From Scytonema sp. UIC 10036 (lineage in GTDB: Bacteria > Cyanobacteriota > Cyanobacteriia > Cyanobacteriales > Nostocaceae), in assembly GCF_009725235.1 (NCBI RefSeq), contig NZ_WJFC01000032.1, positions 1-64,000 on the forward strand: a stretch of 64,000 nucleotides of DNA, in the 5' to 3' direction. Numbering within the stretch: the first letter of the stretch is position 1; every line of letters starts with the position of its first letter. The position numbers and the translations under genes were made by a program. This document shows positions 8,498-17,636 of the stretch, one piece after another. Below the pieces are notes generated by a model, which was given only the letters and a program-made list of their open reading frames with translations, made no database searches and was not told where the DNA came from.

Positions 8498-8827
8498 TTA
8501 TGCATTTGTGAATGCAGATTCGTCTTCGTATATCTCAAATAGTCTATCTAGTTGAGTCAATTCAAAAATCATTTTGAGTGCAGGCGATACAGAGCAAAGA
8601 CTGAAGCGTCGTCCCATATTCTGAGATAACTTTAACACAGATACTAATGCTAACACCGCAGCACTATCTATAGATTCTACTTTACCCAAATCCAGCAGCA
8701 AAATTGAGCAGTCACCCTGTGTTAACAGTGTTGTCAGTTTGCGTTCAAACTCTAGTGCGTTTGCACCATTAATAGAACCATTTGGTCTGATAACTGTCAT
8801 GTTTGGATTTACAAGTGTGCTTTGCAT
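8498..8827 (-). CDS. STAS-domain protein (anti-sigma factor antagonist-like)
   Basis: The 109-residue product is a single STAS domain: PNGSINGANALEFERKL, the core LLLDLGKVESIDSAAVLAL and a C-terminal helix ending RLFEIYEDESAF. The Ser in SIDSAAV occupies the place phosphorylated in SpoIIAA/RsbV-type antagonists. These proteins bind anti-sigma or Ser/Thr kinase partners in partner-switching control. No partner kinase is adjacent. It lies upstream of, and on the same strand as, the exopolysaccharide sugar transferase gene beyond a repeat array (transcription order: sugar transferase first), so a shared regulon is possible but not shown. Confidence 0.8.
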   Translation of the reverse strand: MQSTLVNPNMTVIRPNGSINGANALEFERKLTTLLTQGDCSILLLDLGKVESIDSAAVLALVSVLKLSQNMGRRFSLCSVSPALKMIFELTQLDRLFEIYEDESAFTNA

Positions 8828-9054
8828 GGTTCAGCTTTTATGCGTCAGATAATCAAAGTCTTAATGAAAGGATAAATAGGTCAACCAAAACCAAAAAAGG
8901 ACAAACAAGTCAACAAGAAGGTAGATGACAGAAGGCTAGAGGTAGGAGGCTAGGGTGAGAAAGATGAAGAGTTTGACTAGTATTGATTTTCGATAGCTCA
9001 ACAAAACTTCTAACCCTCAAACTTGTAAAAGCTTAGCAATTAGTCATAAGTTAT

Positions 9055-9128
9055 AACCACTAACTACCAACCACTAACCACTAACCACTAACTACCAACC
9101 ACTAACCACTAACCACTAACTACTAGCC
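9055..9128. repeat. Tandem heptamer array (STRR-like)
   Basis: About ten degenerate 7-base units of the form CCACTAA / CTACCAA run through this intergenic stretch just downstream of the sugar transferase stop codon. Short tandemly repeated heptamers of this kind are typical of heterocyst-forming cyanobacteria. The rest of the 8828-9133 gap has AGGAAGGC-like low-complexity sequence and no gene that I can support. Confidence 0.8.
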
Positions 9129-9133
9129 ATAAC

Positions 9134-10558
9134 CTAATAAGCCCCTGTTTTTTTCAAAACAACGCGTACTGTTTGTAACAAAATCTTCAAGTCCAGCCAC
9201 AGCGACCAATTTTCAATGTATGAAATATCCAGTTTTACTGCGTCTTCAAAATTATCGATATTGGAACGACCAGAGACTTGCCACAATCCTGTAATACCAG
9301 GTAAGACTTCTTGTCTGAGAAAATGCTTTGTTTGGAACTTTTCTACATCTCTAATAGGAAGAGGACGAGGACCAACCAAACTCATCTCTCCTAGCACAAC
9401 ATTAAACAGTTGTGGTAACTCGTCTAAACTGTAGCGGCGTAAAAACTTACCAATTCTGGTGATGCGAGGGTCATTTTTGACTTTAAACAGAACACCATCC
9501 TTGACTTCGTTTTTGGCTTCTAAAGCAGCTTGTAACTTTTCCGCATTAACAACCATGGTACGGAATTTCCATATCTTGAATTTTTGACCGTGCAATCCAA
9601 TTCTGTCCTGTCTAAAAAAGATTGGTCCTGGAGAGTCTAATTTAATCAGTACAGCAAGTGTTAAGTACACAGGTAAAAACAGGAGTATCAGAATGATTGA
9701 AGAACAAAGGTCAAAACATCTTTTTACCCAGAACTCACTACCAGTGATTAATGGTGCTGGAATTGTTACAAAAGGAACTTCACCAATCATCCAGAAATAA
9801 GATTTGGAAGGAAGTACTCCAGCTTCAGTTGGGATAATTCTGATTGTGATACCGGCAGTATAAAAGTGCCAACAGACGTACAGACGCTTTTTGATGGCAT
9901 CCCAAGAGACAAAGACCTCTTCAACACCTAGACTGCGAATATAGTCTAAAGTTGTTTCGCGGACGCTTCTGTCCAAGCAACTTGGGTTAGCTACACCAAC
10001 AACTGTATAACAATCTTCCTTTTCTATAAGCCTGATATTTCTTTCTTGTTCATCAGAATTAGTGATTAGAAAAACTGTATGACGGACGACTCCTTTTTTA
10101 CGCAATAAGTTAGTGGTCACATCAACAAGGAAACGCCCACCACACAGGAAGGTTACTGAGAATAACCAAAATAGCAAAAAGGTTGAGCGAGAGATATAAG
10201 TATTTGGTTCGTAAAGAAAGGCAATGAATAGAAGAAATACATCGGCTAGGGAAACTGCTTTGATAAGACGGGAATAACTCCGACGATTGTACCCCGAACG
10301 ATATAATCCCTGTGCGGTGAGAATTCCTATTTGAACAAATAGAGTTAGTAGTAAGAAAGAAGATTTTTCTGTCCAAGGAGAATTGACTGGAGTCCCATAA
10401 AATACTGCTGCTTTCCATGCTGTCGTTAAAAGTAAGACATCTAGTGGTACTAGCGTCAACACGCGCAAAAATTTAGTTGCAAATCCTTTTTGAATTCTTG
10501 CGCCACGACCTGACCTTAAATCTGGTTTGAACCCGATAACTGACAACTTGTAAGTCAT
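9134..10558 (-). CDS. Exopolysaccharide polyprenyl-phosphate glycosylphosphotransferase
   Basis: A 474-residue membrane enzyme of the WcaJ/WbaP class. The N-terminal half has four or five membrane helices followed by a CoA-binding-like domain (HTVFLITNSDEQERN). The C-terminal bacterial sugar transferase domain is complete: KRCFDLCSSIILILLFLP, SPGPIFFRQDRIGLHG, FKIWKFRTMV, RRYSLDELPQLFNVVLGEM and SLVGPRPLP. Such enzymes transfer hexose-1-phosphate from UDP- or GDP-sugar to undecaprenyl phosphate, the first step of capsule or exopolysaccharide repeat synthesis at the cytoplasmic membrane face. It groups with the GH10 and WecB-type genes upstream on the same strand. Confidence 0.9.
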   Translation of the reverse strand: MTYKLSVIGFKPDLRSGRGARIQKGFATKFLRVLTLVPLDVLLLTTAWKAAVFYGTPVNSPWTEKSSFLLLTLFVQIGILTAQGLYRSGYNRRSYSRLIKAVSLADVFLLFIAFLYEPNTYISRSTFLLFWLFSVTFLCGGRFLVDVTTNLLRKKGVVRHTVFLITNSDEQERNIRLIEKEDCYTVVGVANPSCLDRSVRETTLDYIRSLGVEEVFVSWDAIKKRLYVCWHFYTAGITIRIIPTEAGVLPSKSYFWMIGEVPFVTIPAPLITGSEFWVKRCFDLCSSIILILLFLPVYLTLAVLIKLDSPGPIFFRQDRIGLHGQKFKIWKFRTMVVNAEKLQAALEAKNEVKDGVLFKVKNDPRITRIGKFLRRYSLDELPQLFNVVLGEMSLVGPRPLPIRDVEKFQTKHFLRQEVLPGITGLWQVSGRSNIDNFEDAVKLDISYIENWSLWLDLKILLQTVRVVLKKTGAY

Positions 10559-10697
10559 ATTGACTGTACCTAATTGTTTACTATGGTGTTTTTACTCTTT
10601 GGTTGATACATGAGAATTCGCGAGATTAACAATGGAGTAATCGGACGAATTTGAGTTCGAATGGGTAATTTAACGCTTTGACATATGAAAACTATTT

Positions 10698-11864
10698 TTA
10701 GCGCTTTCGAGCTTGGTCAAATGCTCTTGCTATTGCATTCCAAGCTAGTTTGCGTTGAAAGTTGAAATCCAGTGGTAAAGGACGCACTGGTTTACCATCA
10801 GAACGTGGTAGAAAAGATGCGTGCCATGTGTATCTATCGCTCAGTCCCCAGGTTAATACTGCAATGACTGCTTTTTCATCTAGCACCACTGAAAGATAAT
10901 CTTCATAGACACTAGCAACCATGCGATCGCGAACTGCAGAATCTGCAGGCAACTGTTGATCTATTACGTCTAGTTCAGTAATCAGAATTTTTAAACCGAG
11001 ACTCGCAACATTAGAGAGAAAAGCTCGCAATTTTTTAGGGTTCAAGCCTTTTTCATGAGCCATTAAGTGAGACTGAATACCAAGAGCGTGAATCGGTGTA
11101 CCCTTCTTTAAGAGATTCTCTAGGAGCTTTAATGTTGCTTTTCTCCTAGCCTCATGTTTGGGTATATCGTACTCAATCCAAGTTTCATTATACACTAACA
11201 TAGCTTTGGGGTCAGCTGCTGCTGTTGCCCGAAAGGCTAGTTCAATATAATCTGGCCCTAAAAAATCAAGCCATGGAGAGGTCTGCAAAGCATCAGACCT
11301 ACCTGATTCTGGGTCTATCGCCTCGTTAACCACATCCCAAGAATGCATTTTACCCGCATAGCGTTTGGAAACAGTCGTGATATGGTCTACTAAAACTTTC
11401 TCTGCATTCTGGCGGTTAACAACCTCTTTAAACCATACAGGTATATCATTGTGCCATACCAAAGTATGCCCTCTGTATAACATACCATGAGCGCGTGCAA
11501 ATGCAGCTAGCCAATCTGCTTTAGCAAAGTCATACCGTTCGGGAGCAGGACGGAGTTGAGTCCATTTGAGAGAGTTCTCCGGGACTATCATGCCGCAATC
11601 TTTGAGAAAGCTAGCTCTGAAGGGTGTATTGGATTGAAAAAACTCTGGTTCAACTGCTGCCCCATAAATAATTCCTTTTGAAGCAGCACGTTGTTTCAAA
11701 GAATTTTGTCCAACCACTTTAAAGTCTCTTTGTGGATTGTAAAGAGCTTGGACTTGACTATTTGTGTTAACTACTTTTCCTGCTGTGACAGCAGCTGACC
11801 CTGCTAATCCTGATAACCCAAGAAATAAGATTTGACGTCTGCTTAGAGGAAATTTTGGCAACAT
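10698..11864 (-). CDS. Secreted GH10 endo-1,4-beta-xylanase family protein
   Basis: The 388-residue product begins with a twin-arginine type signal, SRRQILFLGLSGLAGSAAV. The GH10 barrel shows LKWTQLRPAPERYDF, RGHTLVWHNDIPVWF, the acid/base WDVVNEAID and the nucleophile ITELDVIDQQL. Family GH10 cleaves beta-1,4-xylan and related glycans with retention. In this position, between a polyprenyl-phosphate sugar transferase and a WecB-type transferase, it is more likely to trim or release the cell's own exopolysaccharide than to degrade plant material. The C-terminal WGLSDRYTWHASFLP region, also conserved in the family, is present, so the domain appears full length. Confidence 0.88.
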   Translation of the reverse strand: MLPKFPLSRRQILFLGLSGLAGSAAVTAGKVVNTNSQVQALYNPQRDFKVVGQNSLKQRAASKGIIYGAAVEPEFFQSNTPFRASFLKDCGMIVPENSLKWTQLRPAPERYDFAKADWLAAFARAHGMLYRGHTLVWHNDIPVWFKEVVNRQNAEKVLVDHITTVSKRYAGKMHSWDVVNEAIDPESGRSDALQTSPWLDFLGPDYIELAFRATAAADPKAMLVYNETWIEYDIPKHEARRKATLKLLENLLKKGTPIHALGIQSHLMAHEKGLNPKKLRAFLSNVASLGLKILITELDVIDQQLPADSAVRDRMVASVYEDYLSVVLDEKAVIAVLTWGLSDRYTWHASFLPRSDGKPVRPLPLDFNFQRKLAWNAIARAFDQARKR

Positions 11865-11885
11865 GGAAGATTCAGAGGTAGTACA

Positions 11886-11935
11886 ACTGATAACTGGTCA
11901 TTGGTCACTGGTCACTGATTACTGGTTACTGGTCC
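11886..11935. repeat. Heptamer array entering the 3' end of the WecB-type gene
   Basis: Degenerate seven-base units of the type ACTGGTC/ACTGGTT run through the gap before the GH10 start and continue past the stop codon (11912-11914) into the coding sequence of the neighbouring transferase. The last residues of that protein, GPVTSNQ, are encoded by the repeat. Confidence 0.7.
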
Positions 11936-12691
11936 GAGTAGGTCTATAAATTTCTGCCGCAACAGCCGATAAAAAAATAATGAATTGCCTACTAAATATC
12001 TTTTCCAAAGACGACGAGGTTCAGTCACGAATCTTGTCAACCATTCAAACCCAGAGTCTGTCAGCCACTGCGGACCGCGATAGACAGTATTTGTATAGAA
12101 ATCGAGGCAAGCACCAAGAGGCAAGAAAACTTTTGTATCGATTCGATCCATGTTGTCTGCAATCCAACGTTCCTGTATTGGCATTCCAAAACCCACGTAC
12201 AGGATTCCTGGTTTAAATTCATTAATCTTCTCAATCAGAATATCGTTATCACGACCAGACTTATCAAAATAGCCGTGGTGCCCTTCTACTTTCAGATTAG
12301 GTGCGATCGCGGTTAACTGAGAAATTGCCTTGTTGACTACTCCTGGCTTTCCCGCAAGAAGGAATAAAGACACATTGTTTCTTTCACAAGCTAACGCCAA
12401 GCTTTCTATATAGTCAGGGCAAGTCATGCGATGTGTAGGTTCTACAGAGTACCCAAAAAATTTTGCTGCTAGCAGTACACCGAACCCATCACAGAAAACC
12501 ACATCAGCTTTATTTAGGAAGTTGCGATACCAAGGCAATTCGCAAGCAAAGTTCATGGCTCGGATATTGACATTACCTACAACTGTCTTCTTTTGAGTTT
12601 TCGCTGACTCTACGACATACGAGATCAATTGACAAGCGGTGAGCTTGTGAAATCGAGTTTTCAGTATTGTGACTTCTTCAAATGGTGGCAT
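11912..12691 (-). CDS. WecB/TagA/CpsF family glycosyltransferase
   Basis: The 259-residue product carries the family pattern: VVGNVNIRAMNFACE, ADVVFCDGFGVLLAAKFFG, THRMTCPDYIESL, LFLLAGKPGVVNKA and LYVGFGMPIQERWI, followed by LPLGACLDFY. Enzymes of this GT26 family transfer ManNAcA or ManNAc (WecG, TagA) or related sugars onto lipid-linked acceptors at the membrane. The C terminus GFEWLTRFVTEPRRLWKRY is typical. With the neighbouring sugar transferase it would extend the lipid-linked precursor. Its last few residues come from an encroaching heptamer repeat, so the true ancestral C terminus may have been longer or different. Confidence 0.88.
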   Translation of the reverse strand: MPPFEEVTILKTRFHKLTACQLISYVVESAKTQKKTVVGNVNIRAMNFACELPWYRNFLNKADVVFCDGFGVLLAAKFFGYSVEPTHRMTCPDYIESLALACERNNVSLFLLAGKPGVVNKAISQLTAIAPNLKVEGHHGYFDKSGRDNDILIEKINEFKPGILYVGFGMPIQERWIADNMDRIDTKVFLPLGACLDFYTNTVYRGPQWLTDSGFEWLTRFVTEPRRLWKRYLVGNSLFFYRLLRQKFIDLLGPVTSNQ

Positions 12692-13524
12692 AATTACACC
12701 CCTTACCTCTCTAAAATGAATAAGATTAATGCTGACGGAGATTGCTGCATTGCAAACATTCAGTAAACTTTATAAATTTCGTCACCTCTTATGACGCAAT
12801 TCAACTTCTCGGTAGTCAAACGTATCGATAGAAGCCAAGAGAGTTACATTGGGGGAATTGAGATTTCTAAGACCTGGAAGCCTATCTCCACGCTTCAACC
12901 ACACATAAAGATTTTACGGACTCAGTCTAAAGCGTGTCACCCCAATACGAGCGTTTGTATCAAGGCTTTCACTTAAACTACAGATGCACGCTATCAGCAC
13001 AAACCGATAAGCAATAAAATATTTGCTATCAATTCATCAAAATATTTGTATATTTCGACACATCTACCCTGTCAATTTTTTTCTTTTCATAAATTATTTA
13101 ATGAAGTATCTGTTAATTATTGTTTGATTGTGAGCATATCGCAATTACCATAGCATTGCAACTCGATTTTATATCAAATATTCAAATTAAAACTTCACAA
13201 TATCTTTGAAAAAGTGAGCAAAGATAAATGCTATCTTGCTTAGCTTTTCCTGATTGTTAAAACTGTTTCTACTTACGATTTTCACAAATAGTGATAAATG
13301 TCATAAAAGTAATATTTGTGAGATATGTGTGTTGGTTTCAGATCGTTTCAAAAGCGAGAAGGGTTATCGTCTATTTTTATTTAGTAGTAATAAAATTATT
13401 TCATTTATCCTACTTAATATCCCAATAACATCACCGATCCGTCCTTTGCTGATGTTTAGATGAAATGAGGAGAGTACAATTTTTCCTCTTTTGTTCTCTC
13501 GTTCCGATGGTACAAGATTTCCAA
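12692..13524. other. Intergenic region, AT-rich, no supported gene
   Basis: More than 800 bases between aspS and the WecB-type gene, both on the minus strand. Short open frames near 12791 and 13254 have no recognisable product and poor start contexts. The part next to 12691 presumably holds the promoter of the exopolysaccharide genes. I see no RNA gene. Confidence 0.5.
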
Positions 13525-13579
13525 GTAGATAGGGCTATGTCCACCATCAACTATTGATGGTGGGCATAGCCCTACCTAC
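13525..13579. repeat. Long imperfect hairpin element downstream of aspS
   Basis: Two 26-base arms (13525-13550 and 13554-13579) pair around a CTA loop with two mismatches; the core arm contains AGGGCTATGTCCACCATCAA. No T-run follows in the direction of aspS transcription. It resembles the GTAGGGTGGGCA-type interspersed hairpins of cyanobacteria and may act as a transcript-end structure. Confidence 0.65.
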
Positions 13580-13610
13580 TACTTACTTATCAGTTGTGCG
13601 GCATAGCCAT

Positions 13611-15404
13611 TCAAATTGTTTGTGCTTTGGGCTTGAAAGTGGAAGCAACGTGCAACTCTTTAAGCTGCTTTGCATCGACTGTCGAAGGTGCCTCTGTTAA
13701 CAAGCAACGTGCTTGTTGAGTCTTTGGAAAAGCAATCACATCTCGAATGGATTCTTCTTTAGAAAGTAACATCACCAAACGATCCAAACCATAAGCAATT
13801 CCACCATGAGGTGGAGTACCGTACTCAAAAGCATCTAACAGAAAGCCAAACTTGTTGTGGGCTTCCTCCGGAGAAAGCCCAATTGCCTCAAAAACTTGCT
13901 CCTGCACTTCACGTTGATAGATCCGCAAGCTACCGCCACCAACTTCAAAACCATTAAACACCAAGTCATATGCTTGTGCTCGTGCAGTTTTTAAATCACT
14001 GAGATCGTTTGGATTTGGTGCAGTAAATGGGTGATGTAATGCCTCTAGACGTTTTTCGTCAGCATTCCATTCAAACATGGGGAATTCTGTAATCCAAAGC
14101 AAGTTAATTTTCTCTGGATCTATCAGTCCAAATTCTTTAGCAACAACTTGTCTCAATCTATCTAAGGTTTTATTGACAGTAGCAGTATCACCTGCACCAA
14201 ATAGCAATAAATGACCGGGTTTTGCGTCTGTACGGCGTAAAATTTCCTGTTTTTGTTCTTCTGTTAGGTTAGTTTTGATGGCGTTAATTGTGTCGATCTC
14301 ACCATCTTCTCTGACTCGAATGTATGCTAAACCTTGAGCACCTGCATCAGCCGCTTCCTTAAAGACATCACCGCCCGGTTTAATACGCACGTTGGAGATG
14401 ATTTCCCCATTGGGGATAGGCAGAATTTTGACGACTCCTCCATTCGCTACAGCGTCCTTAAAAACTTTAAAACCACAATCTGTCAAAATATCAGAGACAT
14501 TAACAAGTTCTAAACCGTATCGCGTATCTGGTTTATCACTTCCGTAGCGTTCCATCGCCTCTGCATAAGTCAGACGTGGAAAGGGACGTTGTAACTCAAA
14601 GTTTTTAACTGTTTTGAAGATGTGACAAACTAACTTTTCGTTGAGTTCGATAATTTCCTCTTGGGACATAAAGCTCATCTCCATGTCCAATTGAGTAAAT
14701 TCTGGTTGTCTGTCAGCGCGTAAGTCTTCATCTCGGAAGCAACGAGCTATCTGATAGTATCTGTCAAATCCAGATACCATCAATAACTGTTTGAAAAGTT
14801 GGGGTGATTGTGGTAAAGCAAACCATTCACCTGGGTTAGCCCGACTCGGTACAAGATAATCCCGCGCACCTTCAGGGGTAGAACGAGTTAACACGGGAGT
14901 TTCAATTTCTACAAAACCTTCTACATCTTCCAAGTAACGGCGAATGGCTTTCACAATTTGATGCCGCAATTGTAAGTTATTTGCCATGCGATCGCGTCGC
15001 AAATCCAAGTAACGATACTTCAGCCTGAGTTCTTCCCGCACTGGATCTGCATCTGCGGTGGAAACTTGAAATGGAAGTTGTTTGCCCACAGCATTAAGCA
15101 GTTTAATATTATCGGCGTAAATTTCTACTTTGCCTGTGGGTATGCGAGAATTTAGAGATTCTTCGGGACGTTGCGTAACCCTACCCTTAATTTCTACAAC
15201 ATACTCATTTCTTAGAGCAGTAGCGTCTTCGTAGGAATTGGAAGTGCGCTGAGGATCGCTAACAATTTGAACTGTGCCACTGCGATCGCGTAAATCTATA
15301 AATATCACGCCTCCGTGATCGCGGCGACGATCTACCCATCCGTACAAGGTAACAGTTTCTCCAATGTGTTCTTTTCGGAGTTCGCCGCAATAGTAAGTTC
15401 GCAT
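13611..15404 (-). CDS. aspS: Aspartyl-tRNA synthetase
   Basis: A 597-residue class II synthetase of the bacterial type. It has the N-terminal OB fold ([19 protein letters not shown]), motif 2 region ([20 protein letters not shown]), the GAD insertion typical of bacterial AspRS, and motif 3 at the end ([14 protein letters not shown]). It charges tRNA-Asp, and in many cyanobacteria also tRNA-Asn for later amidation, depending on specificity. Length matches the family. It stands alone on the minus strand. Confidence 0.97.
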   Translation of the reverse strand: MRTYYCGELRKEHIGETVTLYGWVDRRRDHGGVIFIDLRDRSGTVQIVSDPQRTSNSYEDATALRNEYVVEIKGRVTQRPEESLNSRIPTGKVEIYADNIKLLNAVGKQLPFQVSTADADPVREELRLKYRYLDLRRDRMANNLQLRHQIVKAIRRYLEDVEGFVEIETPVLTRSTPEGARDYLVPSRANPGEWFALPQSPQLFKQLLMVSGFDRYYQIARCFRDEDLRADRQPEFTQLDMEMSFMSQEEIIELNEKLVCHIFKTVKNFELQRPFPRLTYAEAMERYGSDKPDTRYGLELVNVSDILTDCGFKVFKDAVANGGVVKILPIPNGEIISNVRIKPGGDVFKEAADAGAQGLAYIRVREDGEIDTINAIKTNLTEEQKQEILRRTDAKPGHLLLFGAGDTATVNKTLDRLRQVVAKEFGLIDPEKINLLWITEFPMFEWNADEKRLEALHHPFTAPNPNDLSDLKTARAQAYDLVFNGFEVGGGSLRIYQREVQEQVFEAIGLSPEEAHNKFGFLLDAFEYGTPPHGGIAYGLDRLVMLLSKEESIRDVIAFPKTQQARCLLTEAPSTVDAKQLKELHVASTFKPKAQTI

Positions 15405-15736
15405 AATTGATTCTTGTTTACAGAGCTAGGGAGTCAAAACTAATATTAAAGCTTTTCCATTATCTAGCATCTATAGCAATTCTAGTAATTCACTTCCAAA
15501 AAATCATGCAAAAGCAAGCTAAATACCCACAGGCTAGCACCTACAATATTCGCATGAAAATTTTCTTACCCCTACTCCTTACTCTATAGCTAAAGAATTT
15601 TCAAACTAAAAACCATCTATAACTTTCTTTATGGGATGGGCATGACTGCCGTCGGTGAGAACGGGCGGGCGAGGATGCCCACCTCACAATCACAAATGAT
15701 TCTAACTTCTTTACTTAGAAATCTCCACTCAACCCA
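15405..15736. other. Intergenic region with GC-rich repeat-like tract
   Basis: No gene supported. The stretch 15636-15690 (GATGGGCATGACTGCC, then CGGGCGGGCGAGGATGCCC) resembles the GGGCGNGNACGCCC-type short repeats that also occur near 38028 and 39070 in this window. The part near 15404 should contain the aspS promoter. Confidence 0.4.
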
Positions 15737-16141
15737 TTAAGAATGAGGGCGAGGAGCATTAAAAGCGTCCCAGGCGGCTTTTGCAGCATCTTGGAAACGA
15801 TCGCCGAGTTCGGCAAACTGTTTCCAAAGCTCATGCCAGTTTTTCTCAGCTTCTCGCTGAAGTATTGTAAATGCGTTTTCAATGCGATCGCGTTCTATGA
15901 GTGTTTCACCTTCAATTGCTTCTCTTGCGCGACGTACTGCATCTAAAAAAGTTTCCCGAGTTAGAGTTCCTGCGGATTCTGCTTCTGCTTGGGCGCGTCT
16001 TCTGAGTGCTTCAATCAGTGCTTTGGTTTCGTGCTTAATTTCATCAGTTTCCCCCGCCATCTCTGTTTCTACCATTTCATTGGTTTGAGGGCTAACTTGT
16101 ACCACAACTACGTTTTCTTCACCGTTTGCATTGTATGTCAT
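15737..16141 (-). CDS. Hypothetical acidic helical protein
   Basis: I do not recognise this 134-residue protein. It is acidic and almost entirely helical after residue 35, with heptad-like spacing in EIKHETKALIEALRRRAQAEAE and a long stretch ending AKAAWDAFNAPRPHS. There is no signal peptide or membrane segment. The Trp/Ala/Phe-rich C terminus and the high Glu/Arg/Ala content suggest a coiled-coil or membrane-surface-associated protein. It shares strand with the M48 protease gene, from which a heptamer hairpin array separates it. Coding use (GCGATCGC sites, biased codons) supports a real gene. Confidence 0.65.
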   Translation of the reverse strand: MTYNANGEENVVVVQVSPQTNEMVETEMAGETDEIKHETKALIEALRRRAQAEAESAGTLTRETFLDAVRRAREAIEGETLIERDRIENAFTILQREAEKNWHELWKQFAELGDRFQDAAKAAWDAFNAPRPHS

Positions 16142-16161
16142 TGGTTTGCCTCCTTGATTGA

Positions 16162-16250
16162 GTTAGTGGTTAGTGGTTGGTGGTTAGTAGTTAGTCGTTA
16201 GTTGTTTTTACCACCAACCACTAACTACTAACCACTAACTACTAACCGTT
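16162..16250. repeat. Inverted heptamer arrays forming a long hairpin
   Basis: A left arm of TTAGTGG/TTAGTAG-type heptamers (16162-16204) faces a right arm of CCACTAA/CTACTAA-type heptamers (16210-16248) around a TTTTTA loop. The arms are largely complementary and end at the stop codon of the M48 protease gene. This is the STRR family seen at 9055-9128, here in a head-to-head arrangement. Confidence 0.8.
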
Positions 16251-17133
16251 AACGAAATGAAAATTCAGAATTTCTAGACAGACCTTGTTCTAACTTTAGC
16301 AAAGCTTCTACTCTGGCTGCAGTGGGCGGGTGACTGGAGAACAGGCTGCTCATGAACTGTCCGGAAAACCCATTGGTAATTAACAGTGGTTCAAAGGCGG
16401 GATTGGCATTAAGAGGTAATTCCCTTGCTGTGGCTTCCAAACGTTGTAATGCACGGGCTAAAGCACGAGGATTGCCTGTCAATTTTGCAGAACCAGCATC
16501 GGCGGCAAACTCCCGTATGCGCGATATTGCCAATTGGATGACTGTTGCGGAAATTGGGGCAAGCAGTACTGTTAATAATAAGCCTATCGGATTTGGGCTG
16601 TTGTCGCGATCGCTCCTTTGATACGGTGCATACCAAACGCTGTAACTTACAATTTGGGCTAGAAACGAGATTGCGCCTGCAATTGTGGCAGCAACAGCTT
16701 GTGTGAGGGTGTCACGATTGGCAACGTGAGTTAATTCGTGAGCGATGACACCTTCTAGTTCATCTTCTGGGAGTAAATTTAAAATTCCTTCTGTCACTGC
16801 AACCGCAGCGTGTTCTGGATCGCGTCCCGTTGCAAAAGCATTGGCGGCTGGGCTAGGAACTCTGTATATTCTTGGTACGGGTAGGTTAGCGCGATCGCAC
16901 AATCGCTGCACCATCCGATACAATCCCGGTGCTTCTTGTGCTGACACGGGCTGAGCGCGATATGCGGCTAAAGCAATCTTATCTGATTGATACCATGAAA
17001 ATAAGTTTGTTACTGCGGCGATCGCAATCCCCATGACTATCCCACTGGTTCCGCCTATAATCCAGTAGCTTATGGTAATCAAAATTGCGCTTAATAAAGC
17101 CAGTAAAGCAGCAGTCTTTAATTGATTTCTCAT
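16249..17133 (-). CDS. htpX: Zinc metalloprotease HtpX-like (M48)
   Basis: The 294-residue product has two N-terminal membrane segments (LLALLSAILITISYW and GIVMGIAIAAVTNLFSW), then the M48 catalytic domain with VIAHELTHVANRD (HExxH zinc ligands and Glu) and the third ligand in REFAADAGSAKLTG. Two more hydrophobic stretches lie between them. HtpX-type proteases degrade misfolded membrane proteins. The length and the YRMVQRLCDRANLPVPRIY and SPAANAFATGRD segments fit the family. The FMSSLFSSHPPTAARVEAL end is canonical. Confidence 0.9.
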   Translation of the reverse strand: MRNQLKTAALLALLSAILITISYWIIGGTSGIVMGIAIAAVTNLFSWYQSDKIALAAYRAQPVSAQEAPGLYRMVQRLCDRANLPVPRIYRVPSPAANAFATGRDPEHAAVAVTEGILNLLPEDELEGVIAHELTHVANRDTLTQAVAATIAGAISFLAQIVSYSVWYAPYQRSDRDNSPNPIGLLLTVLLAPISATVIQLAISRIREFAADAGSAKLTGNPRALARALQRLEATARELPLNANPAFEPLLITNGFSGQFMSSLFSSHPPTAARVEALLKLEQGLSRNSEFSFR

Positions 17134-17636
17134 GCTTTGGTCTCCTTATAATGCTGCACTTTCAAGTTCAAAGCTTGCTAGTAAAAGCATTACTTAAACC
17201 ACTGTTTCATTTTATCAACCCAACCACAGATTTTAGAGGTAGAAATTTACTCCTGTTAAGTACGGCTTTCCCACCTTATTCTTTATCCTTCATATTTCCT
17301 ACTTCATACTTCTGCCATAAGGTTGATTGACCTTAGGTATACTAGGGAACATTTTCTCTGAAAGTAGGAAAAGCAAGAAAATCGTTTGAAATTTACTTTG
17401 ATTTTTAAGTTCTGTAGGTAAAGTAGGAGAATCAAAGCAAGAAATAGAAAAATGCCTAAAAAATAGTATTATTTATCTAAAAATTCTAAAAAAGTTGTTT
17501 TTCTCATCCGGGCAAAAATGTATACAATTATCCATTAAGAGTAAATTTTTCAATTTAAGAGCGCATTTTCCTCTGGATGACTCACTACTTAGTAGAGTTT
17601 CCAGTTGCAGGATCGACATCTCCGAGGACAAATTCC
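17134..17636. other. Divergent intergenic region
   Basis: About 500 AT-rich bases between the divergently transcribed M48 protease and the coiled-coil gene. It should contain both promoters. A TAGGTATACTAGGG motif near 17334-17347 looks like an extended -10, but I cannot assign it firmly. No gene or RNA is recognised. Confidence 0.4.

Noticed and set aside
9055..9128. Possible CRISPR array
   Set aside because: Units are seven bases in direct tandem with no spacers. It is an STRR-type array. No CRISPR repeats or cas genes are seen anywhere in the window.
12791..13463. Short plus-strand open frames between aspS and the WecB-type gene
   Set aside because: Poor start contexts, AT-driven composition and no recognisable motif.
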